DNA from: Planctomycetota bacterium
GTDB taxonomy: Bacteria > Planctomycetota > PLA2 > JAEUHO01
Reading direction: 5' to 3'
NCBI GenBank assembly: GCA_024639415.1
Contig: JAHEIK010000001.1
Span: 1-29,094, forward strand
Length of the DNA stretch: 29,094 bases
Of this stretch, positions 15,117 to 26,224 are shown piece by piece. The notes beneath the pieces are model-generated. The model worked only from the letters and a program-made list of their open reading frames with translations, did not search any database and was not told where the DNA came from. Made by a program: the position numbers and the translations under genes. Positions within the stretch are counted from its first letter, which is position 1, and each line of letters starts with the position of its first letter.

Positions 15117-15815
15117 ATGGAGTGGGTGGACGCCACCGTGGCGGAGGTCGTTCAGGAGACGCCGATCGATCGCAGCTTCGTGCTCGCTCTGCCCGCGGAG
15201 CAGCACGACGAGTTCGCTTTCGAGCCGGGCCAATACCTCGCCTTGCGCGATCCGGCCGACGGCGCAGAGCGCGACTGGTACTTCTCGCTCTCCGGCGCAC
15301 CGAGCGACGAGGGCTTCCTGCGGATCACGGTGCGTGGGCGCGGCGACCCGGTACAGCCGATCTACGAGGCGCCTGTCGGCACGACCTGGCGCCTGCAACC
15401 GCCGGCCGGGTCGTTCCGCTTCCGAGCGGGGGACGCCGAGCACGTCGTCCTGATCGGCGCGGGCTCCGGGGTCACACCGTTCCGCGCACTGGTCGAGCAC
15501 CGCAGTCTCGAAGGCGACGAGCGTCCCGTCAGTCTGCTGCAATGCGCCCGCCTGCCGGAGGAGCTGCTGTTCCACAAGGAGTTCATGGCCTGGTCCGACG
15601 TCTGGGACGCCCTGACCTACGTACCGACCGTGACGGGAGATACCGCGGACTGGAACGGCAGGCGCGGCCGCATCGATGAGGCCATCCTGCGCACGGCGCT
15701 CGGTGACGTGCGTCAGGTGCGGATCTACGCCTGCGGGCCCAACCCGTTCGTCGACGAGGTCCTCGCCCTGGCGGCGGCCCTGGGGGTCGACGAAGCGCGC
15801 TGCCATCGGCAGTAG
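15117..15815 (+). CDS. Ferredoxin-NADP reductase-like FAD/NAD(P) oxidoreductase
   Basis: 232 aa. The N-terminal half is the FAD-binding barrel (FEPGQYLALRD, WYFSLSG at 54-60, PPAGSF); the C-terminal half is the NAD(P) fold with IGAGSGVTPFRAL (113-125) and YACGPNPFVDEV (about 202-213). It lacks a plant-type 2Fe-2S domain and a globin domain, so it must pass electrons to a separate partner. AGGAG lies 6 nt before ATG 15117. Family members serve oxygenases, flavohemoproteins and desaturases; nothing nearby tells which. Confidence 0.88.
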   Translation: MEWVDATVAEVVQETPIDRSFVLALPAEQHDEFAFEPGQYLALRDPADGAERDWYFSLSGAPSDEGFLRITVRGRGDPVQPIYEAPVGTTWRLQPPAGSFRFRAGDAEHVVLIGAGSGVTPFRALVEHRSLEGDERPVSLLQCARLPEELLFHKEFMAWSDVWDALTYVPTVTGDTADWNGRRGRIDEAILRTALGDVRQVRIYACGPNPFVDEVLALAAALGVDEARCHRQ

Positions 15816-15860
15816 CGCGTGCGCCGGAAGCAGGCGGCGGCGCGGGGCGCGAATCTGCCG

Positions 15861-15866
15861 TAGGCT
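15861..15866 (+). promoter_or_regulatory. Candidate -10 TAGGCT giving a leaderless methyltransferase mRNA
   Basis: TAGGCT ends 7 nt before ATG 15874. GAGGG lies only 1 nt before the ATG, too close to act as a Shine-Dalgarno. No -35 box is recognisable. Confidence 0.4.
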
Positions 15867-15873
15867 TGAGGGC

Positions 15874-16755
15874 ATGCTCCGACATCGCCTAGCGTTCGTG
15901 CTCACGACGAGTGTCCTCGTGCTCGCGGCTTTCGCGCTGCTCGTGGCACCTGCGACCGTCGCCGAGGACGAGGACAAGCAGAAGGAGAGCGAGGGGATCC
16001 TCAAGCTCATCCGGCCCCGTCCGGGGGAGACGATCGCGGACGTCGGTTGCGGCAAGGGCACGTGGACCTTCCCCCTCGCGCGCGCGGTGGGCACGCACGG
16101 ACGCATCTACGGGGTCGACATCGATCGCGCCAAGATCGAGACGGTCCGCAAGCAGCTGACGAGTGAAGGCGTGAGCAACATCACGCTGGTGCACTCCCTC
16201 CCCGACGACCCGATGCTGCCGAAGGACTCGCTGGACGCGGTGTTCCTCAATGACGTGATCGACTACGTCGAGCGCGCTGCGCTGGCCGGCTTCCTCGACG
16301 GCATCCGCATCGCACTCAAGCGGAACGGCCGCCTGATCCTGCGGGACCCCAAGGGCAACCCCAGTCGGGTCATCGCCGAGTGCTACCGCGCCGGATTCAA
16401 TCTCGTCGAAGCGAAGATCCCGCTGGGCGACGTGCCCCAGAGCAGCTTCTCGAGTAGCTGGTATGCGTTGAAGCTCCGCCGCGCGCCGGAGATGCAGCCG
16501 GCCATCCTGCCGCGACTCGGCGAGCCGCGCCGCTACCGTACGCGCCTGCATCTGGCCGAGGAGCTCTTCCGGGCACGTCTCATCACCCGCGAGGAACTGC
16601 GGACCACGTGGGAGTCGATCGTGAATGCGCCGGGCGACTTCGACCCGGCGAGCGACGAACCGCTGGACCTCATCCGCGCCGCAGAGGCCACCGGCGTGCT
16701 CACGGCGGACCGGGCCAAGGCCCTGCGCAAGCGCGTGGCGAAGAAGGACCGCTGA
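15874..16755 (+). CDS. Exported class I SAM-dependent methyltransferase
   Basis: 293 aa. The first 30 residues are a signal peptide (VLTTSVLVLAAFALLVAPATVA, hydrophobic core then a cleavable end before EDEDK). After that comes a Rossmann methyltransferase: motif I ADVGCGKG (55-62), the acidic end of strand 2 in YGVDIDRAKIE, and VFLNDVIDYV. After about residue 200 there is a C-terminal helical extension. Enzymes of this class use cytoplasmic SAM, so the signal peptide is odd; it could be an uncleaved anchor. One base separates its stop from the next gene's ATG, so the two are co-translated. The substrate is unknown. Confidence 0.85.
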   Translation: MLRHRLAFVLTTSVLVLAAFALLVAPATVAEDEDKQKESEGILKLIRPRPGETIADVGCGKGTWTFPLARAVGTHGRIYGVDIDRAKIETVRKQLTSEGVSNITLVHSLPDDPMLPKDSLDAVFLNDVIDYVERAALAGFLDGIRIALKRNGRLILRDPKGNPSRVIAECYRAGFNLVEAKIPLGDVPQSSFSSSWYALKLRRAPEMQPAILPRLGEPRRYRTRLHLAEELFRARLITREELRTTWESIVNAPGDFDPASDEPLDLIRAAEATGVLTADRAKALRKRVAKKDR

Positions 16756-16756
16756 C

Positions 16757-17557
16757 ATGCTGCGCCTCACGTGGATCCTGCTCGCCGCGCTCGCCACGAC
16801 CGGCTGCCTCAAGGACCGCTCGGCCACGACGATTCGCAAGGACGGCAGCGGCACCTTCACCCAGGTCACGACGATCGACATGGAGAAGGCCAAGGCTCAC
16901 GTCAAGGCCCTGAAGGCCCAGGCCCGCGGACTGGGCCTGCCGCCGGAGGATGTGGAGCCGGACGTCTTCGCTGCGATCGATGCGAACAAGCGTGCGGCGG
17001 CCCTCAAGAAGCGCAAGGGCATACGCATCACGCGTTCGCAGCAGAGCGAGGATGCGAAGAAGAAGACGCGCACGTACGAACTGGGCGTCGCCTTCGACTC
17101 GCTGCAGGCGCTGTACTCCGCGGGCGTCCTGGAAGACGTGAGCGTGAAGCTCGAGCGGGTCGAGGTGAAGAAGAACAAGGCCTGGAAGCTGACCATCCGC
17201 CACGTGTTCGACGGCAACGATCGCGAGCCGCTGGTCGGCGAGGCGGCGGAGCAGCTCCGGGCGCTGCGCACCAAGATGCTGAAGCGCTACGAGGCGCTGT
17301 GGGGAACGATGGAGGTCACGTCGACGCTGACCCTCCCGACGCCCATCCTGGCCGCGAACGGCGTGCGCAGCTCGGAGGAGGGCGTCCACCGGGTGTCGTG
17401 GCGGATCGGATTCCGTGACCTGGCCGACGCCGGCAAGCTCGTACAGCAGGTGACCTTCGAGGACGCGGAGGGGCTGAAGCTGAAGCCGTTCGAGCTCTCG
17501 GCGAACGACATCGCCAACGCCATCGAAGAAGCCGAGCTGGAGGCAGAAAAGCGGTAG
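16757..17557 (+). CDS. Putative lipoprotein of unknown function
   Basis: 266 aa. The N-terminus WILLAALATTGC looks like a lipoprotein signal (Cys17), though the residue at -3 is not the usual Leu. The mature part begins with SATTIRKDGSGTFTQ and is rich in Lys and Glu with alternating strands and helices. I recognise no family; the pattern of a DGSG-type start followed by long helices is seen in secreted planctomycete proteins. It is the second gene of a pair with the exported methyltransferase (1 nt gap; GAAGGA about 8 nt before its ATG lies in the upstream gene). The stop codon TAG is part of GGTAGGGGCCGC, the gene-end repeat. Confidence 0.75.
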   Translation: MLRLTWILLAALATTGCLKDRSATTIRKDGSGTFTQVTTIDMEKAKAHVKALKAQARGLGLPPEDVEPDVFAAIDANKRAAALKKRKGIRITRSQQSEDAKKKTRTYELGVAFDSLQALYSAGVLEDVSVKLERVEVKKNKAWKLTIRHVFDGNDREPLVGEAAEQLRALRTKMLKRYEALWGTMEVTSTLTLPTPILAANGVRSSEEGVHRVSWRIGFRDLADAGKLVQQVTFEDAEGLKLKPFELSANDIANAIEEAELEAEKR

Positions 17558-17764
17558 GGGCCGCGCCGCTCGGCCGTCGTCAGCATCCGCGTAGGGGCCG
17601 CCCGAGGTCGCGCGCGCAGCGCGCGACCGGGTGGCTGCCTACGTCGCGTTCCTGCGGCGGGCCGCGTAACCGTGATCGTGGCCGTGGCCGTGGGCTCGAT
17701 CATTCGTGGGGACGTGAGGGCGATAGGGTGAGGGAGTGAGCGTGAGGGGGTGTAGCAGCCCCCC
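17558..17764. other. Repeat-rich spacer between convergent genes
   Basis: 207 bp without a gene. Contents: a GTAGGGGCC stem-loop (17591-17642), CCGTGGCCGTGG-type steps (17670-17695) and GTGAGGG-type repeats (17713-17750). Both flanking genes end here, each with its TAG stop inside a GTAGGG word. Confidence 0.6.
17591..17642 (+). repeat. GTAGGGGCC stem-loop element
   Basis: GTAGG (17591-17595) pairs with CCTAC (17638-17642), GCCGCCC (17597-17603) with GGGTGGC (17629-17635, one G-T), and GGTCGCGCGC (17606-17615) with GCGCGCGACC (17619-17628) around a GCA loop: 22 pairs in 52 nt. It may act as a bidirectional terminator, but there is no T-run. Confidence 0.75.
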
Positions 17765-18694
17765 CTACGGGTACAGGTCGGCCAGCGCGGCTGCGAGCGT
17801 CTCGTGCTCGAAGGCAAAGCCACGCTCCTGCAGGACCGCCGGCAACACGCGCTGCCCGGTGGTGAGCACGGCAGCCCCCCGCCCGAAGAGCGCCTTGAGT
17901 GCGAGCGCGGGCACAGGCAGGAACGCCGGGCGCCCAAGGGCCGCAGCGAAGGCGCGCGTGAGCTCGCGGTTGGTCACGGGAGCGGGTGCCGTCGCGTTGA
18001 CCGGGCCCCGCACACCGCCGTCTGCCAAGCAGAAGACGATCAGGCGCGCGAGGTCGCCCACGTGGATCCAGGACATCACCTGGTGCCCGCTGCCGATGCG
18101 CCCCCCCACGCCCCAGCGGAACGGGCGCTCCATCTTCGCCAGCGCTCCGCCCCCGCGCCCAAGCACCACCCCGATGCGCAAGCACACGACGCGCGTGCCC
18201 GCCGACTCCGCGGCGTGGGCCGCCGCCTCCCAGTCGCGACACAGGACCGCCAGGAAGTCGTGGCCGAGGTTCGTGGTCGCCTCGGTACACGCCTCCTCGG
18301 CCTCGCGGGGTCCGTAGATCCCGATCGCCGACGCGGACAGCAGCACGGCGGGCGCCTGCGGGAGGCTAGCCATCGCGGTGACGAGCGTGCGCGTCGTCGC
18401 GATGCGGCTGCGGCGAATGCGCTCGAGGAACGCCGTGCTCCAGCGGCTGCCGAGGACGTTCTCGCCTGCGAGGTTGACGACGGCGTCGCACCCTGCGAGC
18501 GCAGCGCACACCGAGCGCTCCTCGAGAGGGTCGTAGAGACGGGCCGCCGCTCCGGGGATGGCGGCCTCGAAGGCCGCCGGCTCCCGCCCGGGTGATGCGC
18601 GCAGCAGCGCGACCGGCTCGTGGCCGGCCGTGAGCAGGTGCGGCAGCAGCACGCGGCCCAAGAAGCCGGTAGCACCAGTGACTGCGACACGCAT
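17765..18694 (-). CDS. TIGR01777-type NAD-dependent epimerase/SDR protein
   Basis: 309 aa, the full length of the YfcH/SDR39U1 family. The N-terminal NAD(P) motif is GATGFLG (7-13). Family signatures follow: NLAGENVLGSRW, SRIATTRTLV, SASAIGIYG, FRWGVGGRIGSG, MSWIHVGDLA and GPVNATAPAPVTN. The C-terminal part has VPALALKALFG and VLPAVLQERGF. The physiological reaction of this family is not settled, so I give only a general name. It begins 6 nt after the kinase gene's stop and is probably co-transcribed from the kinase promoter. Its own stop lies in a GTAGGGG word. Confidence 0.9.
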   Translation of the reverse strand: MRVAVTGATGFLGRVLLPHLLTAGHEPVALLRASPGREPAAFEAAIPGAAARLYDPLEERSVCAALAGCDAVVNLAGENVLGSRWSTAFLERIRRSRIATTRTLVTAMASLPQAPAVLLSASAIGIYGPREAEEACTEATTNLGHDFLAVLCRDWEAAAHAAESAGTRVVCLRIGVVLGRGGGALAKMERPFRWGVGGRIGSGHQVMSWIHVGDLARLIVFCLADGGVRGPVNATAPAPVTNRELTRAFAAALGRPAFLPVPALALKALFGRGAAVLTTGQRVLPAVLQERGFAFEHETLAAALADLYP

Positions 18695-18700
18695 GCGGCT

Positions 18701-20269
18701 CTAGCGCCTCTTCAAGGGAACTTCGAACGACCTGCGCACGAGGTGCAAGCGGCCCTCACGCAGACGCCCTTGGAACGGTTCACCGGCCATCTTCTTGCCC
18801 GCCGGAATACGCTCGGGATCGGGCCGGAAGACCACGATCTCATCCACCACCTGATAGGTCCCGGCGATGGGCTCCGGCCGCTTCGGATCGGGCACCTGGA
18901 AGCTGAGTTCGAACGCGCCGTCGCGCTCCAAGACGAGTTGCATGCCACCCTTGAGCGCGCGCTCGATCTCCTTGCGCGGCGGCGCGAAGCGCGGGGGCCG
19001 CCTGCGATCCGGACGCATGGCCTTCAGGCGCTGCTGGAGCGCTTCCCGGTCGACGACCCACGTACCTGCCAGGGCCTGGGCCTCCGCCAAGGGCGGCGCG
19101 GGCTGCGGGGGGACGGTCTTCACCCGTGTCGGCGGGACCTCGTCGCTGGGCTGCCGGGCCTCCTTGCCGCCGCGCTCGCGAGCCATGTCGAGCCCGCCGC
19201 CACCCCGGTCTGCGTCCTCGCCGCTGTCGCTGAACAAGAGCAGGAGCGGAAGACCCAGACACAGCACCGTGAGCACCATCCAAACCGTCCGGCGGGAACT
19301 GCCCGACAGGGTGAAGGTGCCACCGGGCAGCGAGCCCCCGCCCGCGGGACGCGGGGCCTCCGTCGCAACCGGCTCGGGGGGCGGCGGCGTGGGCGGCGGC
19401 GGCGCGGCCGCGGCCTCCGGCCCTGTGAACGCCTCCACCATGGCATCGCAGGTCGGCCAGCGCTCCTCCGGGTCACGCTGCAGCGCGCGCATGACGGCGG
19501 CGGAGACCACGGCCGGGACATCCGGCGCGATCTCGTGGAGTACGGGCGGCATCTCCGTCTGCTTCTTGAGCAGGACGTCCACGGCCGTCTCGCCCTCGTG
19601 CGTGGGTCGCCCGGCGAGCGCCTCGTAGACCGTCGCGGCGAGCGAGTACTGGTCGGACGCGCCCGTAAGGCTGCTCTGCCGCGGCTGCTCGGGGGCCATG
19701 TAGGCCGGCGAGCCCGGCGTGGTGCCCGTCACGGTGAGTCCCGTGTCGGCGCCCCCCACTGCCTTCGCAATGCCGAAGTCGGAGAGGTAGGCGTGACCGT
19801 AGTCGTCGAACAGGACGTTGTCCGGCTTGATGTCCCGGTGCACGACGCCTTGCGCGTGGATGAAGTCCAGCGCGCGACAGAGGTCGCGTAGCCACGACTG
19901 CACATCCGTGAGCCCGAGCGGCTTGCCCTTGGCCGCACGGATGCGATCGCCCAGGCTGCCGCCGGGCAGGAACTGCATGACGAGGAACGGCAGTCCCTCG
20001 TGCTCGCCACGGGCGAGGATCCGGACGATGTGCGGATGCTGCAGCGAGATGAGGTCGCGCGTCTCGCGCTCGAAGCGCTCCCGGAAGCCGGCCTCGGCGA
20101 GGTAGGCCGTATGCGGCACCTTCACGACGACGGGCATCTCGAGCTGGTCGTCCGAGGCCAGGTAGACGCTGGCCATGCCGCCGCCGCCGAGCTTGCGCTC
20201 GACGGTGTAGCGACCGAGGAGGGTCGTCCCCTCGAGGCTCACGCTCCAACGGTCGGCGGGATCGCTCAT
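18701..20269 (-). CDS. Transmembrane Ser/Thr protein kinase
   Basis: 522 aa. Cytoplasmic Hanks-type kinase domain about 21-285: glycine loop GGGGMAS, Lys50 in VVVKVP, HRDIKPDN (144-151), DFG (Asp164) and GSPAYMAPEQ; all catalytic residues are present. A Pro-rich linker (PPPPTPPPPEP) leads to one membrane helix near 328-346. The outer part, about 350-522, is a small strand-rich domain (LAGTWVVDREAL, MQLVLERDGAFELSF, IAGTYQVVDEIVVFRPD) resembling lipocalin-like/META-type folds in pattern only. I chose ATG 20269 over an upstream GTG because it fits the family N-terminus. TACTCT lies 8 nt before it and no Shine-Dalgarno is seen. First gene of a pair with the epimerase. Confidence 0.9.
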   Translation of the reverse strand: MSDPADRWSVSLEGTTLLGRYTVERKLGGGGMASVYLASDDQLEMPVVVKVPHTAYLAEAGFRERFERETRDLISLQHPHIVRILARGEHEGLPFLVMQFLPGGSLGDRIRAAKGKPLGLTDVQSWLRDLCRALDFIHAQGVVHRDIKPDNVLFDDYGHAYLSDFGIAKAVGGADTGLTVTGTTPGSPAYMAPEQPRQSSLTGASDQYSLAATVYEALAGRPTHEGETAVDVLLKKQTEMPPVLHEIAPDVPAVVSAAVMRALQRDPEERWPTCDAMVEAFTGPEAAAAPPPPTPPPPEPVATEAPRPAGGGSLPGGTFTLSGSSRRTVWMVLTVLCLGLPLLLLFSDSGEDADRGGGGLDMARERGGKEARQPSDEVPPTRVKTVPPQPAPPLAEAQALAGTWVVDREALQQRLKAMRPDRRRPPRFAPPRKEIERALKGGMQLVLERDGAFELSFQVPDPKRPEPIAGTYQVVDEIVVFRPDPERIPAGKKMAGEPFQGRLREGRLHLVRRSFEVPLKRR

Positions 20270-20277
20270 CAGGGGCA

Positions 20278-20283
20278 AGAGTA
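20278..20283 (-). promoter_or_regulatory. Candidate -10 TACTCT giving a leaderless kinase mRNA
   Basis: Minus strand TACTCT is followed by TTGCCCCTG-like 8 nt and the ATG at 20269. No Shine-Dalgarno. Same arrangement as at 8615, 15861 and 24183. Confidence 0.4.
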
Positions 20284-20329
20284 CCCGACTCGTGGACACA
20301 CGGACACGGGCTCCATGCCTGCCGCCGGC

Positions 20330-21139
20330 TCAAGCCTCCGGCGGATGCTGGTCGAAGCGGCTGCGCTTGCGGACTCCGGACTCGTACGGGTCCTTGCGCC
20401 GCGTCCGCTCGTAGCGCTTCGAGCGCGCGGCGCCGCTCACGTAGCGATGCGAGTGGCCCTGCTCAGCAAGCTCGGCGTCGGCCAGGCCGGGTGCAAGCGG
20501 CTTCAGGATCAGCATGAGCGCGAGACCGGAGGCGAAGCCGCCCAGGTGCGCCATGTGCGCGACGAGGTCTCCGGTCTCGACCTCGATGCTGACGAGCAGC
20601 GGGAGAACGTCCTGCAGGACGAACCAGAGGCCCATGATCCAGCGCGCGTTGACCTTCAGCACGTTGATGTAGACGTACAGGAACACGAAGAGCTTCACGC
20701 GGTGGCGCGGGCAGATGATGAAGTAGAGCCCTTGCACGCCGCTGATCGCCCCCGAGGCGCCGATGAGAGGCATGGTCGAGTCGGCGTTGAAGGCGCCGAA
20801 GATCAGCGTCGCAGCGACGCCCACCGCGAGATATGCCAGCAGATAGCCGAGCGCCCCGAGGCGCGCTCCGATGTTGTCTCCGAAGATCCACAGGAAGAGC
20901 ATGTTGCCGCCGAGGTGCAACCAATCGGCGTGCAGGAACATGCTGCTGAAGATGGTCTGGACGCTGCCGTCAGCGGGCGTGTAGCCGTACTCGCCTACGA
21001 ACTCCCGGAACGCGGCGTCGGTGGTGTACGTCGCCCGCATCCAGATGAACGCCAAGACGTTCACGGCGATCAGCGCGTAGTTCATCCACGCGATGCGCTT
21101 GGGGTCGTTGGGTTCGTCGCCGATGGGTAGCAGGATCAT
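20330..21139 (-). CDS. Rhomboid-family intramembrane serine protease
   Basis: 269 aa with six or so membrane helices. The family signatures are HADWLHLGGNMLFLWIFG after helix 1, GASGAISG with the nucleophile Ser (about 128) and AHMAHLGGFASG with the catalytic His (about 197), so the Ser-His pair is complete. The C-terminal 45 residues are a charged cytoplasmic tail (RSKRYERTRRKDPYESGVRKRSR). It cleaves membrane proteins within the bilayer; targets are unknown. It starts 12 nt after the hybrid kinase gene's stop. A TAGGCT box (21149-21154) overlaps that stop and could give it a separate promoter; otherwise it is read through from the kinase gene. Confidence 0.9.
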   Translation of the reverse strand: MILLPIGDEPNDPKRIAWMNYALIAVNVLAFIWMRATYTTDAAFREFVGEYGYTPADGSVQTIFSSMFLHADWLHLGGNMLFLWIFGDNIGARLGALGYLLAYLAVGVAATLIFGAFNADSTMPLIGASGAISGVQGLYFIICPRHRVKLFVFLYVYINVLKVNARWIMGLWFVLQDVLPLLVSIEVETGDLVAHMAHLGGFASGLALMLILKPLAPGLADAELAEQGHSHRYVSGAARSKRYERTRRKDPYESGVRKRSRFDQHPPEA

Positions 21140-21151
21140 GCGGCGCGTAGC

Positions 21152-24175
<3,024 letters not shown>

Positions 24176-24182
24176 GCAGGCG

Positions 24183-24188
24183 AGTGTA
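24183..24188 (-). promoter_or_regulatory. Candidate -10 TACACT giving a leaderless hybrid kinase mRNA
   Basis: TACACT on the minus strand ends 7 nt before ATG 24175 and no Shine-Dalgarno is present. It lies in the 117 bp gap shared with the divergent receiver gene. Confidence 0.4.
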
Positions 24189-24292
24189 GGAGAAGCGGGC
24201 CTTCCCTGCCGAAACGCCTCCTCTACCGGGGAAGGGGATGCGCGCCCCGCGCCCATCAGGCACCATGGTTCATCGAAAGGGGCGCTGCCTGG

Positions 24293-24679
24293 ATGGCGAG
24301 GATCCTGATCGTCGAAGACAACGCCATGAACCTCGACATGCTCTCGAGGCGACTGGCCCGCCGCGGCCACACGATCCTCACGGCCGGCGATGGGCGCTCG
24401 GGTATCGACACCGCGCGAGCGGAGCAGCCTGAGCTGATCCTGATGGACTTGAGCCTTCCCGAGATCGACGGGTGGGAAGCCACGCGACGCCTCAAGGCCG
24501 ACGCCGCGACGGCCGCGATCCCCGTGATCGCGCTCACGGCTCACGCGATGGATGGCGACCGGGAGAAGGCTGTGGAGGCGGGCTGCGACGACTACGCTAC
24601 GAAGCCGATCGATCTACCAGCGCTCCTGGCCAAGATCGCAGCCCTGGTTCCCGGCGACGGCACCGATGCGGGACACTGA
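24293..24679 (+). CDS. Single-domain response regulator (DivK-like)
   Basis: 128 aa, one receiver domain and nothing else. The acidic pair is in VEDN (8-10), the phospho-acceptor is Asp52 in LILMDLSLPEIDG, Thr in ALTAHAM and Lys in TKPIDLPAL complete the site. Such proteins shuttle phosphate between kinases and HPt proteins or act by protein contact. AAGGGG lies about 10 nt before the ATG. It is divergent from the hybrid kinase and its end overlaps the HPt gene by 14 bp, so it and the HPt protein are made together. Confidence 0.92.
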   Translation: MARILIVEDNAMNLDMLSRRLARRGHTILTAGDGRSGIDTARAEQPELILMDLSLPEIDGWEATRRLKADAATAAIPVIALTAHAMDGDREKAVEAGCDDYATKPIDLPALLAKIAALVPGDGTDAGH

Positions 24680-25040
24680 TCCTCACGATGGCCCGCCGCC
24701 GCTGGTCGACATGCCCGCCCTGCGCGCCGTCGCAGAGGACTGTGGCTGGAGCCCCAAGGAGTTCGCCACGTTCTACGAGGACGGCGTACGCAAGGAACTC
24801 GCCGCGCTGCGAGCTGCGATCGAGGTGAAGGACGGCACCGAAATCACGCGACTTGCACACGGCGCCCGGGGCTCGAGCGCGGCGGCATGCATCCCGGCGA
24901 TGGCCGCGGCCTTCAGGTCTCTGGAGGAGGCAGAGCCGAAGGACGCAGCGGCGCGGCTGGACGATGCCGAGGCACTCCTCGAGCGGGTGCTCGAGCGCCT
25001 CGCCGCGCTGTGCGACGGGAGCGATCAGCCGGGCTGCTGA
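24666..25040 (+). CDS. Stand-alone HPt phosphotransfer protein
   Basis: 124 aa. An all-helical protein with the HPt motif around His65: RLAHGARGSSAAACIPAM. The usual HxLKGSS has become HGARGSS, with Arg in place of Lys, a known conservative variant. Length fits a single four-helix bundle. It should carry phosphate between the receiver domains of the hybrid kinase and a downstream receiver. The start overlaps the preceding gene; an internal ATG near 24711 is possible but would remove only a short disordered N-terminus. Its last 16 bp overlap the 3' end of the convergent phosphatase gene. Confidence 0.85.
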   Translation: MRDTDPHDGPPPLVDMPALRAVAEDCGWSPKEFATFYEDGVRKELAALRAAIEVKDGTEITRLAHGARGSSAAACIPAMAAAFRSLEEAEPKDAAARLDDAEALLERVLERLAALCDGSDQPGC

Positions 25041-26224
25041 CCTGCCTCGAGAGCCAAGCACGAGACGTCGTCCTCGAAGCCGGGCTTGCCCGTCCACTCG
25101 TCGACCGAGTTCGTGAGGCGCTCCAGGGTCTCGTCGAGCGGAATGGCGCGGTCGTCATCCAGGGTCCGCGCCAGCTGCTCCACACCGAAGTTGGCACCCT
25201 CCGGATTGCGTGCCTCGCTCAATCCGTCGCTGTAGACGTACAGGCGCTCGCGCGGCTTGAGCGTGATGCTGCGCTCCACATAGCGCACGCTCGGCGCCAC
25301 ACCGATGGGCGGCCCTGTAGCGTCAAGCAGTCCCGGCGCGTCGCCGCCGCGCACGAGAACGGCGCCCGGGTGACCGGCCGAGACGTAGCGCAGCTCGAGC
25401 GTCCGCAGGTCGAGGACGCCGTAGAAGAGCGTGAAGAACTGCCCCCGCGTCGAACGCTTGGCGAAGCGGTCGTTGAGGCGCCGCGCGACCTCAGCGGGAG
25501 GCGCAAGGCGCGGCCGGGAGTCGACGTGATCCTTCCGCATGAGCACGGTCGATTGGTTGGGATCGGCCACCAGGGTGCGGCTCAGCGTGACGGCCATCAG
25601 CGCCGCGGGCACACCGTGCCCGCTGACGTCGAGCAGGTAGAAGCCTGCGTGCCCTGCGTCCAGGGGAAACACGTTGAGGACATCTCCGGCCAGCTCCGTG
25701 CGCGGCCGCAGACGCCAGGCGAACTCGACTGTCGTGAAGCGTGGCAGCTCGATCGGCAAGAGGGAGTGCTGGATCTCCGCCGCGGCGGCGAGGTCCTCGG
25801 ACATTCGCGCATTGGCCGTCCGCAGCTCCGCGTTGCGGGCCGCGAGGTCGCGCTGCAACTCGACGATGCGCATCCCTGCGCGCAGCCGAGCGCGGAGGAC
25901 GGTCGGGTCGAACGGCTTGCTCAGGAAGTCGTCGGCACCCGCCTCGATGCCTGTGACCAGATCCTCGGTCCCGCGCTTCGAGGTCAGGAGGACGATGTAC
26001 GCATAGCCGTCGTCCTCGAGGGAGCGGATGCGGCGGACGAGCCCGGGTCCGTCCAAGGCAGGCATCATCCAGTCCGAGACCACGATGGCAGGCCGCTCGG
26101 CCTGATAGAGCGCCCACGCCGTGAGACCGTCTTCAGCGACCAGCACGTCGTGGCCGTCCGACGCCAGCACGCCCTGCAGGCGCCTGAGCGTGACCGCGTC
26201 ATCGTCGGCGACGAGGATCTTCAC
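25025..26224 (-). CDS. Response regulator with PP2C (SpoIIE/RsbU-type) phosphatase output
   Basis: 399 aa. Receiver domain 1-118 (DDD 7-9, phospho-acceptor Asp51 in SDWMMPALDG, Lys103), a helical, probably coiled-coil linker (about 118-150, ending AEIQHSLLP) and a PPM-type phosphatase with metal-binding Asp181 (ELAGD), Asp199 in LLDVSGHG and a terminal GFEDDVSCLAL. Such proteins dephosphorylate Ser/Thr on anti-sigma-factor antagonists; no antagonist or anti-sigma gene is in the window. The GTG start at 26224 shares GTGA with the stop of the upstream receiver-HPt gene, so the two are translationally coupled. Confidence 0.92.
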   Translation of the reverse strand: MKILVADDDAVTLRRLQGVLASDGHDVLVAEDGLTAWALYQAERPAIVVSDWMMPALDGPGLVRRIRSLEDDGYAYIVLLTSKRGTEDLVTGIEAGADDFLSKPFDPTVLRARLRAGMRIVELQRDLAARNAELRTANARMSEDLAAAAEIQHSLLPIELPRFTTVEFAWRLRPRTELAGDVLNVFPLDAGHAGFYLLDVSGHGVPAALMAVTLSRTLVADPNQSTVLMRKDHVDSRPRLAPPAEVARRLNDRFAKRSTRGQFFTLFYGVLDLRTLELRYVSAGHPGAVLVRGGDAPGLLDATGPPIGVAPSVRYVERSITLKPRERLYVYSDGLSEARNPEGANFGVEQLARTLDDDRAIPLDETLERLTNSVDEWTGKPGFEDDVSCLALEAGQQPG

